The position numbers were made by a program, and so were the translations under genes. This document shows positions 13,681 to 20,900 of a DNA stretch of 26,872 bases, in pieces. This DNA comes from Reyranella sp. (GTDB lineage: Bacteria > Pseudomonadota > Alphaproteobacteria > Reyranellales > Reyranellaceae). Numbering within the stretch: position 1 is the stretch's first letter; each line of letters begins with the position of its first letter. The notes below the pieces were generated by a model. It had not been told where the DNA came from. It saw nothing but the letters and a program-made list of their open reading frames with translations, and ran no database searches. The stretch covers positions 1 through 26,872 of the forward strand of contig SCVT01000610.1 of NCBI GenBank assembly GCA_004296815.1, given 5' to 3'.

Positions 13681-15364
13681 CACGCTTCTCTACCGGCCGC
13701 AGCATTTCTACCGCTACGACTCCTACGACCGCACGCTGGTCGCGGAGCGGGTCGAGCAGTTCCGCGACCAGGTCCGTCGCCGGCTGGCCGGCGAGCTGAC
13801 CGAGGAGCAGTTCAAGCCGCTGCGGCTCACCAACGGGCTCTACCTGCAGCTCCATGCCTACATGCTGCGGATCGCCGTGCCCTACGGCACGCTGTCGTCG
13901 CGCCAGCTGCGCAAGCTCGCCGACATCTCGCGCAAGTACGACCGCGGCTATGGCCACTTCACGACGCGCCAGAACCTGCAGCTCAACTGGATCAAGCTCG
14001 AGGACGCGCCCGACGCGCTCGCTGAGCTGGCCGAGGTCGACATGCACGCCATGCAGACCAGCGGCAACTGCATCCGCAACGTGACGGCCGACCACTATGC
14101 CGGCGCCGCGATCGACGAGATCGAGGATCCGCGTATCTGGTGCGAGATCGTGCGCCAGTGGTCGACGCTGCATCCCGAATTCACCTTCTTGCCGCGCAAG
14201 TTCAAGATCGCCATCACCGGCTCGCCCAACGACCGCGCTGCCGTGCGCGTCCACGACATCGGGCTGCGCCTGTGGCGCAACGAGGCGGGCGAGGTGGGCT
14301 TCGAGGTGATCGTGGGCGGCGGCCTCGGCCGTACGCCGATGATCGGCAAGACGCTGCGCGAGTTCCTCCCCAAGGAAGAGTTGTTGGCCTATCTCGAGGC
14401 GACCTTGCGCGTCTACAACCGCTACGGCCGCCGCGACAACCTGTACAAGGCGCGCATCAAGATCCTGGTGCACGAGATCGGGGCGGAGAAGATGCGCGAG
14501 GAGGTCGAGGCCGAGTACGCCTCGACGCGCGACGGCGCGCTCAAGCTTCCGGCCGAGACCATCGAGGCGATCACGCAGCAGTTCGCGCCGCCGGTGCTGC
14601 CGGTTCGCCCGCCGGTGTCGGGCCTCGTCGAGGCGCAACGCCTCTCCGATCCCGACTTCGCGCTGTGGCTGAAGTCCAATGTGGCGCCGCACCGCGTGCC
14701 GGGCCATGCCATCGTGACGGCGTCGCTCAAGCCTGCCGGCGCGCCGCCGGGCGATGCCAGCGCCGTCCAGATGGAGGGCGTGGCCGACATCGCCGACGCC
14801 TACAGCCAGGGCGAGCTCCGCGTCAGCCACGAGCAGAACCTGATCTTCCCGCATGTCGCGATCGAGGACCTGCCGCAGGTCTACAAGTCTCTGGCCGCGC
14901 TTGGATTTGCCGAGGCCAATGTCGGCAAGATCACCGACATCATCGCGTGCCCGGGCCTCGACTACTGTGCACTCGCCAATGCGCGCTCGATCCCGGTGGC
15001 GCAGCGCATCTCGAACCACTTCGCAGGTCTCGCGCGCCAGCACGACATCGGTGATCTCAAGATCAAGATCTCGGGCTGCATCAACGCCTGCGGCCATCAC
15101 CATGTCGGCCACATCGGCATCCTCGGCGTCGACAAGAACGGCGTCGAGCTCTACCAGCTCAGTGTCGGCGGCGACGTCGACTTCGGCCAGACCGCGATCG
15201 GCACGATCCTTGGGCCGGCCGTCACGGCCGACAAGGTCGTCGAGGCGGTCGATACGCTGGTGAACACCTATCTCGACAACCGGAGCACCGGCGAGCGCTT
15301 CGTCGACACCTTCCGGCGCATCGGCGCCCAGCCTTTCAAGGAGCGCGTCTATGCCGCTGTATAG
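13673..15364 (+). CDS. cysI: Sulfite/nitrite reductase hemoprotein (CysI-type)
   Basis: This 563-residue siroheme/[4Fe-4S] enzyme reduces sulfite to sulfide with six electrons. The duplicated ferredoxin-like half-domains start at about 50 and 325. The cluster ligands are C426 and C432 (CPGLDYC) and C469 and C473 (CINAC), the last also bridging to siroheme. TTRQN at 97-101 and the basic substrate residues nearby are typical. Ferredoxin-dependent nitrite reductases share these motifs; the cysG/DUF2849/DUF934 setting favours assimilatory sulfite reduction. No flavoprotein CysJ is adjacent, so electrons likely come from ferredoxin or a separate reductase. The ATG at 13673 overlaps DUF2849 by 8 bp, and the end overlaps DUF934 by 14 bp. 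Confidence 0.94.
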   Translation: MPDTLLYRPQHFYRYDSYDRTLVAERVEQFRDQVRRRLAGELTEEQFKPLRLTNGLYLQLHAYMLRIAVPYGTLSSRQLRKLADISRKYDRGYGHFTTRQNLQLNWIKLEDAPDALAELAEVDMHAMQTSGNCIRNVTADHYAGAAIDEIEDPRIWCEIVRQWSTLHPEFTFLPRKFKIAITGSPNDRAAVRVHDIGLRLWRNEAGEVGFEVIVGGGLGRTPMIGKTLREFLPKEELLAYLEATLRVYNRYGRRDNLYKARIKILVHEIGAEKMREEVEAEYASTRDGALKLPAETIEAITQQFAPPVLPVRPPVSGLVEAQRLSDPDFALWLKSNVAPHRVPGHAIVTASLKPAGAPPGDASAVQMEGVADIADAYSQGELRVSHEQNLIFPHVAIEDLPQVYKSLAALGFAEANVGKITDIIACPGLDYCALANARSIPVAQRISNHFAGLARQHDIGDLKIKISGCINACGHHHVGHIGILGVDKNGVELYQLSVGGDVDFGQTAIGTILGPAVTADKVVEAVDTLVNTYLDNRSTGERFVDTFRRIGAQPFKERVYAAV

Positions 15365-15794
15365 CGAGGCGAGCCTGCCCGCGTCCTACGTCGCCCTGCC
15401 GTTCGCCGAGTGGCAGCAGCGTCCCGAGTGGCCGGCGGTGTCGCTCTCCAACACCGATCCGGTCGAGGACCTGGCACCGCATGTCGCGCGGCTGCGCCTG
15501 ATCGTGCTGCATTTCCCGAAGTTCAGCGACGGCCGCGCCTACAGCCAGGCGCGCCTGCTGCGCGGCCGCCTCGGCTACCGCGGCGAATTGCGTGCGACCG
15601 GCGGCGTGCTGCAGGACCAGGTCCCGTTCATGCTGCGCTGCGGCTTCGATTCCTTCGAGAGCGAGCAGGCCGGCTTCGGCGAGGCGCTCGCGCGCGCCCG
15701 CACGCTGTTCAGCGTCGTCTACCAGCCAACCGAGGATGGCCGTGCGCCGGCCTCGCGGCTGCGCCTCGATCACAACGCCGCGGCGCTGCGTTAA
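15351..15794 (+). CDS. DUF934 domain protein, last gene of the sulfite reduction operon
   Basis: This 147-residue protein belongs to DUF934, which is almost always beside cysI and cysH in proteobacteria. The family core is the run LIVLHFPKFSDGRAYSQARLLRGRLGYRGELRATGGVLQDQ, split here as LHFPKFSDGRAYSQARLL (53-70) and GYRGELRATG, followed by FMLRCGFDSFE. No enzyme motif is known. The gene overlaps cysI by 14 bp, so it is translated with it. In many relatives cysH follows at once; here the operon ends and a convergent gene begins 9 bp later, so APS/PAPS reductase must be encoded elsewhere. Confidence 0.88.
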   Translation: MPLYSEASLPASYVALPFAEWQQRPEWPAVSLSNTDPVEDLAPHVARLRLIVLHFPKFSDGRAYSQARLLRGRLGYRGELRATGGVLQDQVPFMLRCGFDSFESEQAGFGEALARARTLFSVVYQPTEDGRAPASRLRLDHNAAALR

Positions 15795-15803
15795 GGGTGG
15801 GCG

Positions 15804-16190
15804 CTAAGGAAGGTTCTCGCCGGCCGGCTGGGTCTCCAGCCACTTCCGGGCGGAGTCGACCGATTCGAAGATCCGCGCCTCGCCACTGAACTTGCCGACA
15901 TTGACGTAACGTTGGGCCAACTCCGCGCCAGAGCCGGCCTTGGGCACCAGCGCGAGCGGGCCGCGCTTGGCCAGCGTCGCATAGGCCGCGGCGCGCGCCG
16001 CGAGCGTCATGACATCGCCGTCGGTATAGGTCCCGTCGCCCTTCGTGCCGTCGAACAGCTTGCGGTAGGCGAGGGCGTTGCCCGCGACGACGGCGTCCAT
16101 GAACCCCTCGAGGTCCTTCAACTCGATCGTCCCCAGGACGCGCGCGTGGATGAACTTTTTGTCGTGGTCGATTGTGAATTCGATCGGCAT
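15804..16190 (-). CDS. Hypothetical protein, possibly STAS/SpoIIAA-like
   Basis: This 128-residue soluble protein begins with strands typical of SpoIIAA/STAS-like small proteins (MPIEFTIDHDKKFIHARVLGTIELKDLEGFMD split as IEFTIDHD, FIHARVLGTI and LEGFMDAVV), then KLFDGTKG, a helix-rich TLAARAAAYATLAKRG, a strand LALVPKAG and a helical end FESVDSARKWLETQP. The alternation and the lack of signal peptide, cysteines or membrane segments suggest a cytoplasmic STAS-like fold, but I do not recognise a named family. The ATG at 16190 matches the start of the domain-like sequence; no clear Shine-Dalgarno is visible. It is divergent from the solute-binding protein gene across 127 bp. Confidence 0.7.
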   Translation of the reverse strand: MPIEFTIDHDKKFIHARVLGTIELKDLEGFMDAVVAGNALAYRKLFDGTKGDGTYTDGDVMTLAARAAAYATLAKRGPLALVPKAGSGAELAQRYVNVGKFSGEARIFESVDSARKWLETQPAGENLP

Positions 16191-16278
16191 GCACGCGGAC
16201 TTTACCCGTGCCTGCGGTTGGCCGTCGAGCGGCTTGCAGGGGACAGGTTGGCGTTCCTGGCGGCCGTCGGTTAGGCTG

Positions 16279-16297
16279 TTTCCCAATAGCCGGGAAA
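16279..16297. promoter_or_regulatory. Inverted repeat upstream of the solute-binding protein gene
   Basis: TTTCCC (16279-16284) and GGGAAA (16292-16297) form a perfect 6-bp inverted repeat with a 7-bp spacer, ending 20 bp before the ATG at 16318. It could be an operator or a short leader hairpin in the gap to the divergent hypothetical gene. Confidence 0.3.
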
Positions 16298-16317
16298 ACA
16301 CCGGCGGGAGGAAACGC

Positions 16318-17901
16318 ATGATCAAGGGAGCAACGGGCGCCGTGCTGGCGCTCGCGATGGGCCTGTGCGCGTTCGCGACCCCGGCCTCGGCACAAACTTT
16401 CGTGAACATCCGGACGCAGGACGCGCCCAAGTACGATCCGCACAGCAATACGTCGAGCGGCATGGGTCATCCCATGTTCATGATGGGCGACACGCTGGTC
16501 GCGCTCGACTGGGACCTCAAGACCGTCCATCCGCTGCTCGCCAAATCGTGGACGATCTCGGACGACCGGCTCACCTACACTTTCAACCTCAGGGACGACG
16601 TCACCTTCTGCAGCGGCAAGAAGTTCACCGCCGACGACGTCATCTACTCCTTCACCAGGCTCGCCGACCCGTCGGCCAGGTGGCCGTTCTATTGGCGGCT
16701 GGGCGAGATCGCGAGCCTGACGGCCAGCGACCCCCACACGCTGGTCTACAAGCTGAAGCGCCCGCATTCCGAGCTGCTGGTCGACCTCGCGAACTTCGCC
16801 GCCACCATCATCAACAAGGAGAATGTCGAGACGCTGGGCGTCGACTTCGGCGTCAAGGGCTTCGACGGCACCGGTCCGCTCTGCTGGGAAAAGTGGGAGC
16901 CTCGCAAGGAGCTCGTGCTGAAGCGGCACGATGCCTACAAATGGGGGCCGACCGGCGTCTACGCCAACAAGGGGCCGGTGAAGTACGAGCGCATGATCTG
17001 GCGCATCGTTCCCGAGGAGACGACGCGCATCGCCGCCATGATGTCGGGCCAGGCCGATTTCTGTCACTGGAACCCGCTGCAGGCGATCGAGACCTTCAAG
17101 AAGGCGCCAAACCTCGCCGTCTATGAGCCGACCGCCGACTTCGCGATGTTCTACTGGGGCATCAAGTCGACGCGTGAGTTCGTCTCCGACAAGCGCGTGC
17201 GACAGGCACTGAGCCATCTGGTCGACCGCGAGGAGATCAACAAGGCGATCTTCTTCGGCCAGGCCGAGACGGCGCGCTCGCTGGTCCATCCCAAGTCGCT
17301 CGATTTCGAGTCGGCGACGCTCGATGTCATGACCAAGCGCGACCTCGACAAGTCCAGGCGACTCCTCGACGAGGCCGGCTGGAAGATGGGGTCCGACAAT
17401 TTCCGCTACAAGGACGGCAAGAAGCTCGAGCTGCTGATGTACTCGTACACCGTGGGCCAGAATCCCAAGCTGTCCGAGATCATGCAGGCGGCCGCGCGCA
17501 CCGTCGGCATCGACATCAAGATCCAGATGTGGGATCCGACCGTCTTCTTCCAGAAGATCGCCCAGCAGGACTACGATATCTGGACGCTCTCGGTGCCCTA
17601 CACCTCGGCCGGCGATCAGATGTATCTCTATTATCACTCGAAGAACCGGCCGGTGCCCAACCGCATGATGTGGAACGATCCCGAGACCGACCGCATCCTC
17701 GAGGCCGGCCGCTCGGCCACCACCGACGCCGAGCGCGAGAAGAACTTCAAGCTCGTCCAGCGCATGATGCACGACGAGGCACTGATGATCCCGGCCGCGC
17801 ATTCGCGGCTCTTCCTGGTCGCCAAGAAGAGCATCAAGAACGTACGCGCGCACGGGATCTACAGCGCCGCCCTCTACAAGGGGCTGGACGTCGCGCCCTG
17901 A
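16318..17901 (+). CDS. ABC transporter substrate-binding protein, family 5 (peptide/nickel type)
   Basis: This 527-residue periplasmic protein belongs to the extracellular solute-binding family 5 (DppA/OppA/NikA type), which captures peptides, opines or related compounds for an ABC importer. A signal peptide covers 1-25, with cleavage after PASA (ASA|QT). Family markers are HPLLAKSWTISDDRLTYTFNLRDDV (read as AKSW then YTFNLRDDVTF), KFTADDVIYSF, and the later RVRQALSHLVDREEI. The ATG at 16318 follows CGGGAGGAAACGC, a strong ribosome site. The tail HSRLFLVAKKSIKNVRAH is typical of the family end. No permease or ATPase gene lies on either side, so it is an orphan here; partners may be elsewhere. 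The ligand is unknown. Confidence 0.93.
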   Translation: MIKGATGAVLALAMGLCAFATPASAQTFVNIRTQDAPKYDPHSNTSSGMGHPMFMMGDTLVALDWDLKTVHPLLAKSWTISDDRLTYTFNLRDDVTFCSGKKFTADDVIYSFTRLADPSARWPFYWRLGEIASLTASDPHTLVYKLKRPHSELLVDLANFAATIINKENVETLGVDFGVKGFDGTGPLCWEKWEPRKELVLKRHDAYKWGPTGVYANKGPVKYERMIWRIVPEETTRIAAMMSGQADFCHWNPLQAIETFKKAPNLAVYEPTADFAMFYWGIKSTREFVSDKRVRQALSHLVDREEINKAIFFGQAETARSLVHPKSLDFESATLDVMTKRDLDKSRRLLDEAGWKMGSDNFRYKDGKKLELLMYSYTVGQNPKLSEIMQAAARTVGIDIKIQMWDPTVFFQKIAQQDYDIWTLSVPYTSAGDQMYLYYHSKNRPVPNRMMWNDPETDRILEAGRSATTDAEREKNFKLVQRMMHDEALMIPAAHSRLFLVAKKSIKNVRAHGIYSAALYKGLDVAP

Positions 17902-17920
17902 TGCCCCGATCGTGGCCGGC

Positions 17921-18262
17921 ATGGTCACGATCTACGGCATCAAGAACTGCGACACGATGAAGAAGGCGCGCGCCTTTCTCGACAAGAAGGGCGTCGCCTA
18001 CGACTTCCATGACTACAAGGCGGCCGGCATCGAGCGCGGCCGGCTCGAAGGCTGGGCGCGCAAGGCGGGCTGGGAGAAGCTGCTGAACCGCGCCGGCACG
18101 ACCTTCCGCAAGCTGCCCGACAAGGACAAGGAAGGGATCACCGAGGCGAGGGCGATCGCGCTGATGATCGCCCAGCCCTCGATGATCAAGCGTCCCGTGC
18201 TCGAGGCCGGCGGCAAGCTGCTCGTCGGCTTCAAGCCCGAGGAATACGCCACACTCTCCTAG
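17921..18262 (+). CDS. ArsC/Spx family protein, YffB-like
   Basis: This 113-residue thioredoxin-fold protein matches YffB and other ArsC-family members. It opens MVTIYGIKNCDTMKKARAFL, split here as VTIYGIKNC and DTMKKARAFL, with one cysteine, C10, and no CxxC pair, so it is not a classical Spx. KRPVLE near residue 91 holds the arginine that binds oxyanion or thiol substrates in ArsC. True arsenate reductase activity is uncertain; YffB-type proteins may use glutathione. The ATG at 17921 matches the family start; a GTG three codons earlier is possible. It starts 19 bp after the solute-binding protein gene and overlaps the convergent homocysteine methyltransferase gene by 4 bp. Confidence 0.88.
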   Translation: MVTIYGIKNCDTMKKARAFLDKKGVAYDFHDYKAAGIERGRLEGWARKAGWEKLLNRAGTTFRKLPDKDKEGITEARAIALMIAQPSMIKRPVLEAGGKLLVGFKPEEYATLS

Positions 18263-19236
18263 GCCGCGCGGCAGGCGAGCCCGATCGCCTCGACGTGGCG
18301 ATGGTCGGTGCCGCAGCAGCCGCCCAGCACGTTCATCTGCGGATGGGCCCGCACCAGGTCGCGGTACTGCCCGCCGAGCTCGATCGGGTCGCCCGCGTCG
18401 AGGTCCGGGGCGTCGTTCAGCTCCTGGTGGCTGCGCCGCGAGGCGTTGGCGCGCAGCCCGCGGATCCGCTTCGTCCAGGCCATGCCGGACCCCAGCACGC
18501 CGTCGAAGTGCGTGGGGTGGGCGCAGTTGATCATGTAGTAGGCCGGGCTGTTCGACGTCGCCTCGTCGACCAGCGCGATCGCCTCGCCGAGCGGCTGGCC
18601 GGTCGGCAACCGCCCGTCGGTCTCGAGCGTGAAGGAGAGGGAGATCGGCATGCCGGCCTTCACCGCGGCGCGCGTGACGCCGATCGCCTCGTTGGTGTTG
18701 GTCATGGTGATCGCCGACACCATGTCGGCGCCGGCCTCGGCGAAGGCCTCGACCTGCAGCGTGTGGTAGGCCTCGGCGACGCCCGGGCTCATCACGTGGC
18801 CGGGATCGTAGCCGTCGCCGCGCGGACCGACGCAGCCGCTCACCACCATCGGCGAGGCCGGCGTCTCGTAGGCCTCGCGCAGGTCGTGCATCAGCTTGAT
18901 CGACTCGGCGTTCACCTGGGCAATGTCGGCGGTGGAGTAGCCGAGCTTGGCGCCCCAGTCGGCGCTGGCACGCCAGGTCGGGCTTTCCAGGATGAAGCCG
19001 GTGCGGCTTGAGCGGGCGATCTCGATGTAGCGCTCGTAGTACTTCACCAGGAACGGCCGGCTCGCCGCGTCGCGCAGCAGGTGGAAGGCCGCGAAGTAGG
19101 GCAGCTCCAGCCCGTCCTGGAAGATCAGGGTGGTCTCGATGCCGCCGTCGGTCAGGAACAGCGTGCCGTCGGTCTGCGGCAGGTTTCGCCGGTACTTGGC
19201 GGGGTATTGGGCGGCATAGGGGGCTGCGATGGTCAT
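18259..19236 (-). CDS. Homocysteine S-methyltransferase family protein
   Basis: This 325-residue protein has the zinc-dependent homocysteine methyltransferase TIM barrel. It begins LTDGGIETTLIF (28-39); the zinc ligands are C238 (MINCAHP) and C307/C308 (GGCCGTDHRH). Relatives such as MmuM transfer a methyl group from S-methylmethionine or SAM to homocysteine, forming methionine. The spacing of active-site motifs and the length agree with this group rather than with cobalamin-dependent MetH, which is far longer. The ATG at 19236 has GGAG eight bases upstream. The upstream region is a distinct AT-rich patch with a TATAAT on this strand. The donor is not shown by sequence. Confidence 0.9.
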   Translation of the reverse strand: MTIAAPYAAQYPAKYRRNLPQTDGTLFLTDGGIETTLIFQDGLELPYFAAFHLLRDAASRPFLVKYYERYIEIARSSRTGFILESPTWRASADWGAKLGYSTADIAQVNAESIKLMHDLREAYETPASPMVVSGCVGPRGDGYDPGHVMSPGVAEAYHTLQVEAFAEAGADMVSAITMTNTNEAIGVTRAAVKAGMPISLSFTLETDGRLPTGQPLGEAIALVDEATSNSPAYYMINCAHPTHFDGVLGSGMAWTKRIRGLRANASRRSHQELNDAPDLDAGDPIELGGQYRDLVRAHPQMNVLGGCCGTDHRHVEAIGLACRAA

Positions 19237-19311
19237 ATGGTTGGCTCCATGTGGGGGGCCGGAAAATATGGGAAGGCCGCCTGCACGTAATTGATCGTCC
19301 GTCCGGATTTA

Positions 19312-19340
19312 TTGACCGACTGGCCGTTCATCGCTTTTAT
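19312..19340 (+). promoter_or_regulatory. Candidate sigma-70 promoter in the AT-rich gap
   Basis: TTGACC (19312-19317) and TTTTAT (19335-19340) are 17 bp apart, pointing toward the lipoprotein gene at 19489. The wider gap, 19237-19488, holds no gene. Fifty bases at 19331-19380 contain only eight G or C. A perfect TATAAT on the minus strand (19370-19365) lacks a good -35. Confidence 0.3.
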
Positions 19341-19488
19341 TAAAAAATGTATGTAATTCAATATATTATACGATTTTATTGACACTCAACGCGAAAAGGT
19401 TGAAGGTCCAGCCCATAAAGCCTTCACCGGCTACGACAAATAATATTCCTGACGGCCTAGACCGCCGCTCCCCCTTTCGAGGTCTGCC

Positions 19489-19719
19489 ATGACTATCCGA
19501 TTCCCGACCAAGATCGTCGCTGTCCTCATCCTGCCGCTGGCGCTGTCCGCCTGCGGCGACACCTGGCAGGAGCGCGCCCTGACCGGTGGCGGCATCGGCG
19601 TCGGCACCGGCCTGGCGATCGGCGCCCTGGCCGGCTGGCCGCTGCTCGGCCCGGCACTGGCGGGCGCCGCGGTCGGCGCCGGCATCGGTGCGGCCACGGC
19701 CAAGGAAGGCGCGAAGTAA
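19489..19719 (+). CDS. Small glycine-zipper lipoprotein
   Basis: This 76-residue protein has a lipoprotein signal peptide with the lipobox LALSAC, so C22 becomes the lipidated N-terminus. The mature part starts GDTWQERALTGG and then is a glycine/alanine-rich stretch (GGGIGVGTGLAIGALAGWPLLGPALAGAAVGAGIG, roughly 32-68) with the GxxxG spacing of glycine-zipper membrane segments, as in small outer-membrane lipoproteins such as OsmB or SlyB. It ends in a short charged tail (KEGAK). The ATG at 19489 has a weak CGAGG upstream. Its role is unknown; osmotic or envelope-stress induction is typical of relatives. Confidence 0.82.
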   Translation: MTIRFPTKIVAVLILPLALSACGDTWQERALTGGGIGVGTGLAIGALAGWPLLGPALAGAAVGAGIGAATAKEGAK

Positions 19720-19732
19720 GACGGCTTTGCCG

Positions 19733-19756
19733 GGCCCTCGGTCAGCGCCGGGGGCC
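19733..19756. terminator. Hairpin between the convergent lipoprotein and DUF2794 genes
   Basis: GGCCCTCGG (19733-19741) pairs with CCGGGGGCC (19748-19756), with one T-G pair and a 6-nt loop. It lies between the two facing stop codons. No T-run follows on either strand, so it is only a candidate terminator. Confidence 0.4.
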
Positions 19757-19758
19757 GC

Positions 19759-20085
19759 TCATCCCAGCAGAAGCTTGAGCTTTCGGTCGAAGACGGCGAG
19801 CACGTCTTCGAGCGAATCGCCGTGCGCCAGCTTTCGCGGGCCGTTGTAGACCATGTAGCCGCCGCCACCCGGCACCTTGGCGATGGCGAACAGCGGCTGC
19901 TCGGCGGTGTGCCGGAAGATCGAGAAGATCGCCATGCCGGGCCGGAAATCGATGGCGTAGTCGCGCCATTCGCCCGACGCCACGCGCATGCTGTAGAGGT
20001 TCAGGAGCCGGGAAAGTTCGCGCCTGTCGAATGAGACAATCCGGCGTCGGGCGCGCTGATCGGCCAAACGGTACAAATTGGTCAT
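19759..20085 (-). CDS. DUF2794 domain protein
   Basis: This 108-residue protein matches DUF2794, a small family found in alphaproteobacteria. Characteristic parts are VSFDRRELSRLLNLYSMRVASGEWRDYAIDF, seen here as FDRRELSRLLNLYS, SGEWRDYAID and FRPGMAIFSIFRH, then PLFAIAKVPGGG and the end LEDVLAVFDRKLKLLLG. There is no signal peptide, membrane segment or cysteine, and the function is unknown. The ATG at 20085 (MTNLYRL) is preferred, giving typical family length; the longer frame adds an unconserved, low-quality N-terminus. Confidence 0.85.
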   Translation of the reverse strand: MTNLYRLADQRARRRIVSFDRRELSRLLNLYSMRVASGEWRDYAIDFRPGMAIFSIFRHTAEQPLFAIAKVPGGGGYMVYNGPRKLAHGDSLEDVLAVFDRKLKLLLG

Positions 20086-20248
20086 GCGGCCGTGACTTTG
20101 GTCATGTCGCTGCCATGAATTCTTGCAGAAGGTGGGGTGGGGGTAAAGCACCCTCCGATACCCCTTCCGCGGTTTGCCAAAGCCCGGGTGGGGGGCTATG
20201 AACCGCCGCTGAAGCTGTTGATATTTCGCGATATTCCGGGAGCACTGC

Positions 20249-20896
20249 GTGTCCGACTCCGCCGCGTTTCATGAGGTCGACGAGGCCGTCCGTAAGGACG
20301 AGATGAAGGAGTGGTGGGCGCGCTGGGGAACCTGGGTGGTGGCCCTGGCAGTGCTCGCCGTCGTCGGCGCGACCGGCCTGGTGGGCTGGCGGCAGTACGA
20401 CCAGGCGCAGCGCGCCGCGGCCAGCGCCGCCTATTCCGCAGCCCTCGCCCAGGTCGCGACCGATCCCGCCGCCGCACGGGTGGCGCTCGACAAGCAGGCC
20501 AAGGACGCGCTCGAGCCCTACCGGTCGTTGGCCGCACTGGCCGCCGCGCAGCTCCTCCCGACGGTGGAGGAGCAGGCAGTCGCACTCGGCGCCGTGGCGC
20601 CCAAGCTGCAAGCGTCGGAGCTCAGCGACCTCGCCCTGGTGATCGCCGCCTTCAAGAGCATGGACACGCCCAAGGCCGAGGAGATGGTGGCCAAGCTCGA
20701 GCCGCTGGCCGGGCCCGACCGCCCGTACCGGCTGAGCGTGCGCGAGCTGCAGGCGATGCTGGCGATGCGCAAGGGCGACGCCGGCAAGGCGCGCGAGATC
20801 TGGGCCGAGATCGCCAAGGATCCGGCGGTGCCGCAGGGCGCCGCCCAGCGCGTCAACGCGATGCTCGCCCTCTACGGCGCCGCGGAGGCCAAGTAG
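20249..20896 (+). CDS. YfgM-like tetratricopeptide-repeat membrane protein
   Basis: This 215-residue protein has a short cytoplasmic N-terminus (HEVDEAVRKDEMKEWWARWG), one membrane helix at about 26-47 (WVVALAVLAVVGATGLVGW), and an alanine-rich periplasmic TPR-like domain. This matches YfgM of E. coli, an ancillary subunit of the SecYEG translocon that works with periplasmic chaperones. The neighbour order YfgM-like, bamB, der is the same as in gammaproteobacteria, which supports the assignment despite low-complexity sequence. The start is GTG at 20249 behind GGGAG. Only 4 bp separate it from bamB. The direct repeat GATATT-TCGC-GATATT (20219-20234) just upstream is of unknown meaning. Confidence 0.85.
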   Translation: MSDSAAFHEVDEAVRKDEMKEWWARWGTWVVALAVLAVVGATGLVGWRQYDQAQRAAASAAYSAALAQVATDPAAARVALDKQAKDALEPYRSLAALAAAQLLPTVEEQAVALGAVAPKLQASELSDLALVIAAFKSMDTPKAEEMVAKLEPLAGPDRPYRLSVRELQAMLAMRKGDAGKAREIWAEIAKDPAVPQGAAQRVNAMLALYGAAEAK

Positions 20897-20900
20897 ATCC

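Noticed and set aside
15709..17928. A 739-codon minus-strand frame across the solute-binding protein gene
   Set aside because: It is antisense to a gene with signal peptide, ribosome site and full family motifs, and has no recognisable domain.
19379..19407. TTGACA at 19379-19384 as a strong promoter toward the lipoprotein gene
   Set aside because: No acceptable -10 hexamer occurs 16-18 bp downstream.
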